Shown here one piece after another: positions 7,487-13,612 of a stretch of DNA of 13,612 nt. Under the pieces are notes generated by a model that had not been told where the DNA came from, did not search any database, and was given only the letters and a program-made list of their open reading frames with translations. This DNA is from Terrimonas_B sp041743125 (lineage in GTDB: Bacteria > Bacteroidota > Bacteroidia > Chitinophagales > Chitinophagaceae), in NCBI GenBank assembly GCA_041743125.1, contig JBGTNK010000053.1, forward strand, positions 1-13,612, given 5' to 3'. The position numbers and the translations under genes were made by a program. Within the stretch, counting starts at the first letter, position 1. Each line of letters opens with the position of its first letter.

Positions 7487-8563
7487 ATGAAAAGCTGGAG
7501 TTGGGTTTTGCTGATAGTGGCCACTATCCTGATAAAATGGGCTTCCTGGTACCCTGAATGGGTGGAGAATAACTATACTTATGGAATCTATCCCGTTATT
7601 ACCCGGATTCAACGATTTCTTTTTGGCTGGATTCCATTCAGTATTGGAGACCTTTTTTATGGTTTTTTGCTGCTGGTGATCATTTTCCGCAGCTATCGGT
7701 TTTTTAAAATGGCCTTTCAAGAAAAACTAAACCGTGGCTACTTCGTGATTGGCCTGCAACAAGCCATATTTTTTTTCCTCTTTGTTTACGTTTTTTTTAA
7801 TTTATTATGGGGGTTAAATTATAACCGCCGGGGTCTATCTGCTCAATTAGGAATGGTGGTTAAACCCTATTCATTGGCTGACCTTGACACACTCACAACA
7901 GGCATTCAAAAGAGATTAAATGCATATGCCGCTTTTGTAACTGAAGCCCAGCGGGATTCTTTTTCAAAAAAAAAGAATTTATTCAGGGAAAGTACTTTAG
8001 CCTATAAAAACGCGGCCAAACAATTTTCCTACCTGGCCTACCAACCGTCTTCTGTTAAACCTTCTCTTTTCAGTTATGCCGGTAATTATTTAGGTTTCCA
8101 GGGTTATTATAACCCATTTTCAGGTGAGGCACAGGTAAATACTACTATCCCCCGGTTTTTAGAACCCTTTGTAACTGCTCACGAAATTGCACATCAGTTA
8201 GGTTATGGAAAAGAAAATGAGGCCAATTTTGTGGCTTTCCTGGCTTGCAAAAATTATGACTCACCTGTTTTCAGGTATTCGATGTATTTCGATATTTACA
8301 TCTATGCGCTCAACGAATTATCCAAAAAAGATTCTGCTCATGCAAGATCATTTTATCAAAAATTACATCCCCGGGTAGTGAATGATATAAAGACAATGAG
8401 AAAATTTTATGCGAGTTATAAAAACCCTGTAGAACCGGTCATTGCCTGGTTTTATGGACATTTCCTGAAAGCTAATAATCAACCGGGAGGGAAACAGTCT
8501 TACAATGAAGTGGTGGCATGGCTTGTAGCTTATTACAAAAAATTTGGTATTGAGTCCATTTAG
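7487..8563 (+). CDS. DUF3810 membrane protein with HExxH metallopeptidase-like motif
   Basis: 358 aa from the ATG at 7487. The frame extends upstream to a TTG at 7451, which adds 12 residues and is possible. Three N-terminal membrane segments: about residues 6-24 (WSWVLLIVATILIKW), 50-73 (IPFSIGDLFYGFLLLVIIF) and 85-109 (FVIGLQQAIFFFLFVYVFF), followed by a large soluble domain. Residues 232-236 are HEIAH, followed by GYGKENEANF; the pattern HExxH with a nearby E is that of zinc metallopeptidases. From memory this matches DUF3810, common in Bacteroidota, with no characterised substrate. The catalytic domain probably faces the periplasm, but topology is inferred. It diverges from yceD across a 176-nt gap and reads convergently with dcd. 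Proteolytic activity is a prediction. Confidence 0.82.
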   Translation: MKSWSWVLLIVATILIKWASWYPEWVENNYTYGIYPVITRIQRFLFGWIPFSIGDLFYGFLLLVIIFRSYRFFKMAFQEKLNRGYFVIGLQQAIFFFLFVYVFFNLLWGLNYNRRGLSAQLGMVVKPYSLADLDTLTTGIQKRLNAYAAFVTEAQRDSFSKKKNLFRESTLAYKNAAKQFSYLAYQPSSVKPSLFSYAGNYLGFQGYYNPFSGEAQVNTTIPRFLEPFVTAHEIAHQLGYGKENEANFVAFLACKNYDSPVFRYSMYFDIYIYALNELSKKDSAHARSFYQKLHPRVVNDIKTMRKFYASYKNPVEPVIAWFYGHFLKANNQPGGKQSYNEVVAWLVAYYKKFGIESI

Positions 8564-8644
8564 GCCCGGTAAATTAAAAATAAACAATTATATCCTGCTT
8601 TTTTTCAAAGCATCGTAATCCTGGTGCTTATCAGATCAACAAAA

Positions 8645-9181
8645 TTAAAATTGGTTTTTCCACATCATGCTCTCAATAGGTTTATTACCCTGCCCTCTGT
8701 ATTTGGCACTTTTCTTTTCATTATATTTTACTTCAATATCTCCATCAACGGGAAAATAAATGAGCTGACCTATCGGCATTTCTTTATAAACCTTCACCGG
8801 TTGCTTTACTGAGATCTCTAAGGTCCAGTGACCGCAAAATCCCACATCCCCTTTACCAGCAGTAGCGTGGATGTCAATGCCCAGGCGGCCGGTAGAAGAT
8901 TTACCTTCCAGGAATGGAACATGTGCATGCGTCTCTGTATATTCATGAGTAACTCCCAAGTAAAAAATATGAGGGTACAGAACAAAGCCTTCGTCCGGAA
9001 TTTCAAAATAATCTATTTCATTGTGCTTTTTTGCATCAATGATATGTTCTTTATAGGTAGCCAGCCATTTACCCAAATGCACATCATATGAATTGCTGCC
9101 CAGGCTTTCCCGGTTATAGGGTTTTAGAATGATCGTTCCCTTATCTATTTCCTGCAATATCCGTGTATCAGATAAAATCAT
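8645..9181 (-). CDS. dcd: dCTP deaminase (Dcd)
   Basis: Deaminates dCTP to dUTP, feeding dTMP synthesis; cytoplasmic homotrimer. 178 aa, near the 180-195 expected. Motifs: N-terminal MILSDTRILQEI; the core EGKSSTGRLGIDIHATAGKG from residue 92; FCGHWTLEI, in which E122 matches the catalytic glutamate of E. coli Dcd (E138); and the C-terminal AKYRGQ nucleotide-binding segment near 159-164. Whether it is a plain deaminase or a bifunctional dCTP deaminase/dUTPase cannot be told by eye; most bacterial members with this motif set are plain deaminases. ATG at 9181. Divergent from the phosphopantetheinyl transferase gene with 77 nt between, and convergent with the DUF3810 gene with 81 nt between. Confidence 0.95.
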   Translation of the reverse strand: MILSDTRILQEIDKGTIILKPYNRESLGSNSYDVHLGKWLATYKEHIIDAKKHNEIDYFEIPDEGFVLYPHIFYLGVTHEYTETHAHVPFLEGKSSTGRLGIDIHATAGKGDVGFCGHWTLEISVKQPVKVYKEMPIGQLIYFPVDGDIEVKYNEKKSAKYRGQGNKPIESMMWKNQF

Positions 9182-9228
9182 ATGAAAGTCTGTATTTTGT
9201 AATTACTTTTTTTGATAGCCGCCAAATA

Positions 9229-9250
9229 TCGTACTTCGTTGTTCGTACTT
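9229..9250. repeat. 8-bp direct repeat between dcd and PPTase gene
   Basis: TCGTACTT occurs at 9229-9236 and again at 9243-9250, a period of 14 nt, within the 77-nt divergent intergenic region. The second copy ends 8 nt before the PPTase ATG. On the minus strand, GATATTTG (9230-9223), one mismatch from TAnnTTTG, overlaps the first copy and could be part of the dcd promoter. A paired protein-binding site is possible; chance is not excluded. Confidence 0.35.
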
Positions 9251-9258
9251 GAGTTTAT

Positions 9259-9876
9259 ATGCCTATTTTTTTTCAACATCAAATCAACGAAAACACCCGG
9301 TTGGGAATATGGAAAATTGAAGAAACATTAGATTTTTTTGAAAGCCATGTACCTCAACACCGGGATGTAACCCATCCTCATAAGCGACTTCAGCACCTGG
9401 CAGGACGATTTCTTTTGCCTTACCTGTTTCCCGATTTTCCTTTCCGGTTGATCAAAATTGCGGATACCCGCAAACCATTTTTACCTAATGAAGAATTTCA
9501 TTTTTCTATTTCACATTGCGGGGACTACGCCGCAGCCATCGTTAGTAAAAACAAGCGGGTAGGGGTAGATATTGAAATACCTGTTGAAAAAATTTTAAGA
9601 ATAAAGGATAAATTTCTGAGCCCGGTTGAAAAAAGAATTTTTTCTGTAGAAAATGAAATGGCCGATAAAGAAATGCTTACACTTTTGTGGAGTTGCAAAG
9701 AATCTGTTTTTAAGTGGTATGGTAACGGTAATGTGGACTTCAGCGAACATATCCAATTGCTCAGCCAAAACCATGAAGGGGAAGCCATCAATTGCTTTTT
9801 TTCAAAAAATCATTCGGATTTATCCATTCGGTACCGCTCTTTTGATCAATTAATTCTCGCCTGGATAGTGAACTAA
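9259..9876 (+). CDS. 4'-phosphopantetheinyl transferase (Sfp-like superfamily)
   Basis: Transfers the 4'-phosphopantetheine arm from CoA to a serine of acyl- or peptidyl-carrier proteins, turning apo- into holo-form; cytoplasmic, Mg-dependent. 205 aa. Conserved motifs in order: FSISHCGDYAAAIVS (82-96), VGVDIE (101-106) with metal-binding D104 and E106, and WSCKESVFKWYG (144-155), i.e. the WxxKE signature with E148. The length and the two-half layout fit the Sfp/AcpT-like group better than the ~125-aa AcpS. No carrier protein, fatty-acid synthase or NRPS/PKS gene is in the window, so the partner is unknown; it may serve the housekeeping ACP or a remote pathway. ATG at 9259. It converges on the DUF2130 gene with only 4 nt between stop codons. 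Confidence 0.9.
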   Translation: MPIFFQHQINENTRLGIWKIEETLDFFESHVPQHRDVTHPHKRLQHLAGRFLLPYLFPDFPFRLIKIADTRKPFLPNEEFHFSISHCGDYAAAIVSKNKRVGVDIEIPVEKILRIKDKFLSPVEKRIFSVENEMADKEMLTLLWSCKESVFKWYGNGNVDFSEHIQLLSQNHEGEAINCFFSKNHSDLSIRYRSFDQLILAWIVN

Positions 9877-9880
9877 AAAT

Positions 9881-11119
9881 TCAATGCGCTATATCATCTT
9901 CATTTCCCGATTCCAATAAATTCAGATCTACGGAATCCAGTCCTGCTATCCCCTCTATTGACCCCCGGACATGGGCCGCATTCAATAACACTTTTTCAAG
10001 TTGCTTTTCCCGGGCCTTCCATAATCTTTCCATAGCATCTCTTTCCTTTTGTATTGAAAGTTTCATACTCATAAAACCTTCACGAATGGCTTTCCATTGT
10101 CCTGCAAATTCATTACTGGTCAGGTAATCATACAGCAAATGCATTTTATCACCCTTATTTTCCTGGTTTTTTGTAGCATTGAAAATCTTTACAATACCCT
10201 CTCTGAGCATATAAACCACACTTTGTAATTCAGTGAAATTGCAGATCCAGACACCCTCCTTTTCTCCAAATCGCTCCATTCCTTTAGGCATTGCCCGGGT
10301 AACTATAATGGCCACATCAGCACCAAGAATCCGCATGTCGGCTTTTAATTTTTCAATCCAGTCAGTACCGAAATTTTCTGTCCTCTTGCTTTCAAAGATG
10401 ATCTTTCCACATTCTTGCCCAAACTGGTTGCGAACTGTTTGAATGCAATCAGCCCCCCTGACTCCTTTGCCAACTTCGCTGATAAGGTCAAAGGGAAAAG
10501 AGGTTTTCAGCATTTCCTCCAGTGCCAGTTCCTGCACTTCACCCTGCAATTGCATAGAACCCTGGTCAGCCTTACGCCTCATTTCTTCCGCGAGTTTTTT
10601 CTGATCATCCAGTTGTTTTTCCAGTTCCTTCAGCCGGAGTTGAAACTCGGTTTCTTTGGCAGCTATTTTCTGTTCTTCTATTCTGCGTATATCTTCGGAT
10701 AATTTTTCCCTCGCTATTTGCAATTGTTTTTGTATGGTCAATTCTATTTCCGCTTCTTTATTTTTCAAATCCTGTTCTTTCCTCAGAAACTCTGCTTCTT
10801 TCTGCCTGGACAGTCTTAATTTTTCTTCATTTTCCTTGTTATTTTGTTCAAGCATTTTAACCTGTTGCTCAAAATCGGCTGAGATATTTTTCCTGAGATT
10901 GACCTCTACTTGTGATCTCAGATCTTTTTCTCTTTTTTCCTGCAGGGTTTTCCATTCTGCCTCTTTGCGGGCCATTTCTTCATCTTTTTTTCGGAGATGA
11001 TCATTTAATTTTTGCCGGAGATCCTGCTTTTCTTTTTCAATGGCCTCCTTTAATTCGTCATTTAAGGCTTCTTCCAGTGGAAATTCATAATTACAGTTCG
11101 GGCATTTTATATCTGGCAT
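9881..11119 (-). CDS. DUF2130 protein: coiled coil plus nuclease-fold-like domain
   Basis: 412 aa. The N-terminus has a CPNC pair (residues 6-9), half of a zinc-ribbon-like motif. Residues about 18-188 are a long charged coiled coil rich in E, K, Q and R. A globular domain follows (about 190-315): GEVQELALEEML, then GVRGADCIQTV with D224, then GKIIFESKRT with E243 and K245, then ADVAIIVTRAMP. The D and ExK spacing and the beta-strand context match the PD-(D/E)xK nuclease fold, and from memory the whole matches DUF2130. A helical tail (about 325-412) is again charged. No signal peptide or membrane segment. Nuclease activity, DNA binding and biological role are unproven; the family is widespread and uncharacterised as far as I know. 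ATG at 11119, with no good promoter match upstream. Confidence 0.85.
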   Translation of the reverse strand: MPDIKCPNCNYEFPLEEALNDELKEAIEKEKQDLRQKLNDHLRKKDEEMARKEAEWKTLQEKREKDLRSQVEVNLRKNISADFEQQVKMLEQNNKENEEKLRLSRQKEAEFLRKEQDLKNKEAEIELTIQKQLQIAREKLSEDIRRIEEQKIAAKETEFQLRLKELEKQLDDQKKLAEEMRRKADQGSMQLQGEVQELALEEMLKTSFPFDLISEVGKGVRGADCIQTVRNQFGQECGKIIFESKRTENFGTDWIEKLKADMRILGADVAIIVTRAMPKGMERFGEKEGVWICNFTELQSVVYMLREGIVKIFNATKNQENKGDKMHLLYDYLTSNEFAGQWKAIREGFMSMKLSIQKERDAMERLWKAREKQLEKVLLNAAHVRGSIEGIAGLDSVDLNLLESGNEDDIAH

Positions 11120-11428
11120 AACCTGTTTTTAATAAAAATAAGTAAGCTAGGCGGGATAAAAAATTATGGTATAACAACCGGCCAATCTTATAAAAGCTTA
11201 GGTCAATGATAAATGTGAGAAATATTTGATATGAATCGGATTAAACTATTAAATATTTATAAGATTTCTAAATCTGTGTTAAATATAATCTCGTAACTTA
11301 TAAAGGTACCAGGCCAAAATGTGTACCTACGGCCATTCCTTCCTATTAAAACTTACCTGTTTATTTCACCAACTAAGGACCAAAAGGTTTATTATCATCC
11401 ATTTTTTTACCTTTTTAAAAAAGTTTTT
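11120..11428. other. 309-nt AT-rich divergent intergenic region
   Basis: No convincing gene or RNA. It must hold the promoters of the DUF2130 gene (-) and the DUF4331 gene (+). No exact TAnnTTTG box is found; near matches are TAAATCTG at 11269-11276 (+) and TAAGATTG read on the minus strand at about 11184-11191. Small symmetric elements are AGATTT/AAATCT at 11262-11275 and AGGTAC/GTACCT at 11304-11328. The frame of the downstream gene is open from a GTG at 11321, but the extra 36 residues precede the signal peptide and look non-coding. Confidence 0.6.
11304..11328. promoter_or_regulatory. Imperfectly supported inverted repeat upstream of DUF4331 gene
   Basis: AGGTAC (11304-11309) and GTACCT (11323-11328) are 6-bp inverted arms separated by 13 nt, so the arm centres are 19 nt apart, about two helical turns, as expected for a dimeric regulator site. 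It lies 100 nt upstream of the gene's ATG. The arms are short and chance occurrence is plausible. Confidence 0.25.
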
Positions 11429-13510
11429 ATGCCAAAAAAAATTACTTACCGGGGCGGATTAAAACTGGCAGCAGCTATTTCCGTGCTGACTGTTTTTTCC
11501 ATTATCCTCACTTCATCAAGTCACCGGGAAGCTCCGCTGATTTCAAATGACCCACTCGCAGACAACACCGATCTGTACGCTTTCCGAAGCCCGGAAAATC
11601 CCGAAAAACTGGTGATCATCGCCAATTACATCCCTGGTCAGTTGCCCCAGGGTGGTCCGAATTATTATTCTTTTGGAGAGAATATCCGCTATGAAATCCA
11701 CATCGACAACACGGTAGAAACACCCGGTGACGATTTTATTTACAGGTTTACTTTTTTTAAAGAAAATGAAGATCCAACCACCTTTTTTAATATCCGGTTG
11801 GGAAAACAAAATCTGAAAACTACCTATAAGCTCGAAAGATTCAGGTATTCAGATAAAAGCTGGGAAACGATTATAAGAAATGGAGTGGTTCCACCACCAA
11901 ATATCGGCCCACGCTCTATCAGTTCGCCAGTTGGTTTAAACGCTCCTAATTACAATTCACTTATTGATGGTGCTATCAAAACAGCCACTACTGGTGAAAG
12001 AGCTTTTTGCGGTACTTCCGATGATCCTTTCTTTGTAGACCTGGGTGGAATTTTTGACCTGGGTGATGCTCCCCGCACTACGGGTTCTAAATCCCGTGAT
12101 GGACTTAAATGTCTTAATGTTTCTACCATTGCGTTGGAAATTGATATTCCTGTTATTCAAAGACACCAGGATAAGCCTAGCGATGCAAAGAACATACTCG
12201 ATCACAATTATGTAATAGGCGTTTGGGCTTCTGCAAGTCGTAAGAAGATCAGAGTTTTAAATAAGAATGGCACAGAATCACACCAGGGACCGTGGGTACA
12301 GGTTTCCCGGTTAGGAATGCCTCTCACAAATGAAGCTGTTATTCCCATTGGTAAAAAAGATCTATGGAATTCAATGACCCCTTATGAAGATCTTGCTAAC
12401 ATTCAGACATTCGGTCAATACTTCTATCAACCCGAGTTGGCGCTTTATATGGATGATACTTTCTTTGGTTCAGCAGTTCCCGCTCTGAAACCACTACGTA
12501 TACAAAGAAATTCCCTGGGCGCTTTTGGATTTGGAAATGATCAGCAAGGTCTGTTTCCATTAAAAGGTAGCGATGCCCTGGATGGTACTGCACTGGCAGA
12601 TTATAATTTTGGAGATTTGTTGCTTAAAAAGAACTCTCCGCGTTCGATTGACCTCTGGCCCATTTTCCACACAGGTGTACCTAACCTGATTCCTTATCAG
12701 TTAGCTACAGGCAAAGGTGGCAATCCTTTAGCTCCCGGAAAACCATTTATTAATAACATTTTAGAGAATGGCGGAGATATGCTGAGGCTAAACCTGGCTG
12801 TACCAGTAACACCGCGTGATGATCCAAAATTCAGTTCCCTTGGTTTAGTACAGGCAGCCGTTCTTGGTCTTACAGATCCTGCTTATAATGGAAATGCAAA
12901 ACTCGAATTTATTCCAAACATGGATGGATTTCCTAATGGAAGAAGACTGGAAGATGATGTTACTCTTATTGAATTGCAGGCTGTAAGTGGAATCGTTCTG
13001 GCCGCTGTTGGATTGTGGTATGATGATTTTGATGGTATGAATCCACTTTCGCAGGACCTGCTTGATGTGTTGACATACAGAACGGGAGTAAATGCAAATG
13101 ATGTTCCATTCAAAACCAAGTTTCCCTTTGTTCAGCAACCATTTGCCGGAACTGATAATTGCGATTGCGATGCAACAACATCACCAAAAGGAACTAACCC
13201 TCCTACGTCTATGCGTATGCCGGTTACAAGCAGTTTAGGTGTGTCAGCTCCTTCTGTATTTGCCTCTACTTTTCCAAACCCTGCAGCCAATACCAATACG
13301 GTAAAATACAGGCTTGAATCTGCATCACAGATAAGAATTGTGGTAATGGATCAGCAAGGCAGGCAGATCAAAGAATTGGTGAATAAAAAACAGGATGCAG
13401 GTGTATATACGGTAGATTGGAATACACAAAAATTAGCAGCAGGTACCTATTTCATTTCAATTATGAAGAATGGAAAACAGGGACAAGCTATTCAATTAAT
13501 CAAGAATTAA
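11429..13510 (+). CDS. DUF4331 family secreted protein with T9SS sorting domain
   Basis: 693 aa from the ATG at 11429, chosen because a classic signal peptide follows directly: MPKKITYRGGLK, then a hydrophobic stretch at about 11-28, then SSSHREAP. The mature start SHREAPLISNDPLADNTDLYAF is the hallmark of DUF4331 as I recall it, a family of exported proteins of unknown function. The body (about 32-600) includes DDFIYRFTFF, DLWPIFHTGVPNL, MLRLNLAVPVTP and LEDDVTLIELQAVSG. A short CDCD/proline-rich linker leads to a T9SS type A sorting domain (about 610-693): FPNPAANTNTVKYRL, IVVMDQQGRQIKELV, LAAGTYFISI, ending QLIKN. It is therefore Sec-exported and then moved across the outer membrane by T9SS. 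Substrate or ligand unknown. Single-gene unit closed by its own terminator. Confidence 0.9.
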   Translation: MPKKITYRGGLKLAAAISVLTVFSIILTSSSHREAPLISNDPLADNTDLYAFRSPENPEKLVIIANYIPGQLPQGGPNYYSFGENIRYEIHIDNTVETPGDDFIYRFTFFKENEDPTTFFNIRLGKQNLKTTYKLERFRYSDKSWETIIRNGVVPPPNIGPRSISSPVGLNAPNYNSLIDGAIKTATTGERAFCGTSDDPFFVDLGGIFDLGDAPRTTGSKSRDGLKCLNVSTIALEIDIPVIQRHQDKPSDAKNILDHNYVIGVWASASRKKIRVLNKNGTESHQGPWVQVSRLGMPLTNEAVIPIGKKDLWNSMTPYEDLANIQTFGQYFYQPELALYMDDTFFGSAVPALKPLRIQRNSLGAFGFGNDQQGLFPLKGSDALDGTALADYNFGDLLLKKNSPRSIDLWPIFHTGVPNLIPYQLATGKGGNPLAPGKPFINNILENGGDMLRLNLAVPVTPRDDPKFSSLGLVQAAVLGLTDPAYNGNAKLEFIPNMDGFPNGRRLEDDVTLIELQAVSGIVLAAVGLWYDDFDGMNPLSQDLLDVLTYRTGVNANDVPFKTKFPFVQQPFAGTDNCDCDATTSPKGTNPPTSMRMPVTSSLGVSAPSVFASTFPNPAANTNTVKYRLESASQIRIVVMDQQGRQIKELVNKKQDAGVYTVDWNTQKLAAGTYFISIMKNGKQGQAIQLIKN

Positions 13511-13524
13511 ACCTATGATATCAA

Positions 13525-13557
13525 AAAGCCCGTGGAAATGCTACGGGCTTTCTTTTT
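13525..13557. terminator. Intrinsic terminator after DUF4331 gene
   Basis: The stem AAAGCCCGTGG (13525-13535) pairs with CTACGGGCTTT (13541-13551) with one G-T pair and an AAATG loop, followed by C and five T (13553-13557). It starts 15 nt after the stop codon. On the opposite strand the stem is also followed by five T, so it can act in both directions. Confidence 0.88.
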
Positions 13558-13612
13558 AATTTCTTTTAACCACTATATAACCTGCTATCATGAAATGAGC
13601 TTTGATAATGCT

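Noticed and set aside
8596..8612. TGCTTT/AAAGCA mini-hairpin between the DUF3810 gene and dcd as a terminator
   Set aside because: The stem is only 6 bp of mostly A-T pairs, no T-run follows on the plus strand, and it competes with another 5-bp pairing (8608-8629).
9881..11119. DUF2130 gene as part of a restriction or defence island
   Set aside because: Neighbours are housekeeping or single-gene units; there is no methylase, helicase, integrase or tRNA nearby, and no change in base composition is apparent by eye.
10233..11121. Several plus-strand open frames opposite the DUF2130 gene
   Set aside because: They are serine/phenylalanine-rich mirror frames of a Glu/Lys-rich coiled coil, a known artefact.
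11321..11428. Upstream extension of the DUF4331 gene to a GTG at 11321
   Set aside because: The extra 36 residues would place an aromatic and basic stretch before a clean signal peptide; the ATG at 11429 gives the expected signal sequence.

Overview
The window (about 40% GC by eye) reads as a chromosomal piece of a Bacteroidota genome, most like Chitinophagaceae or a related Sphingobacteriia-type lineage. Three things point there. Two secreted proteins end in type IX secretion (T9SS) type A sorting domains. A Bacteroidota-type promoter (TAnnTTTG) is visible, and start codons lack clear Shine-Dalgarno sequences. Several families are ones commonly met in this phylum: DUF3810, the DUF177-rpmF-plsX cluster, and an N-terminal 'TLRRFFGL' helix-turn-helix-like domain. 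The lineage is an inference from protein character; there is no rRNA gene.

Layout. Positions 2-4228 (+) hold the 3' part of a very large multidomain surface or secreted protein, cut by the window start; it ends in a T9SS sorting domain and a strong hairpin. Convergent to it is a minus-strand cluster from 7310 down to 4323: yceD/DUF177, rpmF (L32), plsX, then an uncharacterised protein with a DNA-binding-like N-terminus. An exact TAnnTTTG box and a 16-nt palindrome lie just upstream of yceD, and an AT-rich hairpin with a T-tract separates rpmF from plsX. Diverging from yceD is a membrane-anchored HExxH protein (DUF3810, 7487-8563 +). Next come dcd (dCTP deaminase, 8645-9181 -) and, divergent from it, a Sfp-type phosphopantetheinyl transferase (9259-9876 +). 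A coiled-coil DUF2130 protein follows (9881-11119 -). A 309-nt AT-rich non-coding gap then leads to a DUF4331 protein with signal peptide and T9SS tail (11429-13510 +), closed by a good intrinsic terminator.

How they work together. The yceD-rpmF-plsX block couples ribosome assembly to phospholipid synthesis, as in many bacteria. The rest are mostly single-gene units: nucleotide metabolism, carrier-protein activation, a putative nuclease-fold coiled-coil protein and two exported proteins. I see no mobile element, CRISPR array, tRNA or rRNA, and no clear evidence of a new multi-gene defence or biosynthetic system. The most interesting points are the domain architecture of the large surface protein (one module nested inside another, plus a large uncharacterised module), the palindrome at the yceD promoter, the rpmF/plsX hairpin and the unknown regulator-like gene behind plsX.
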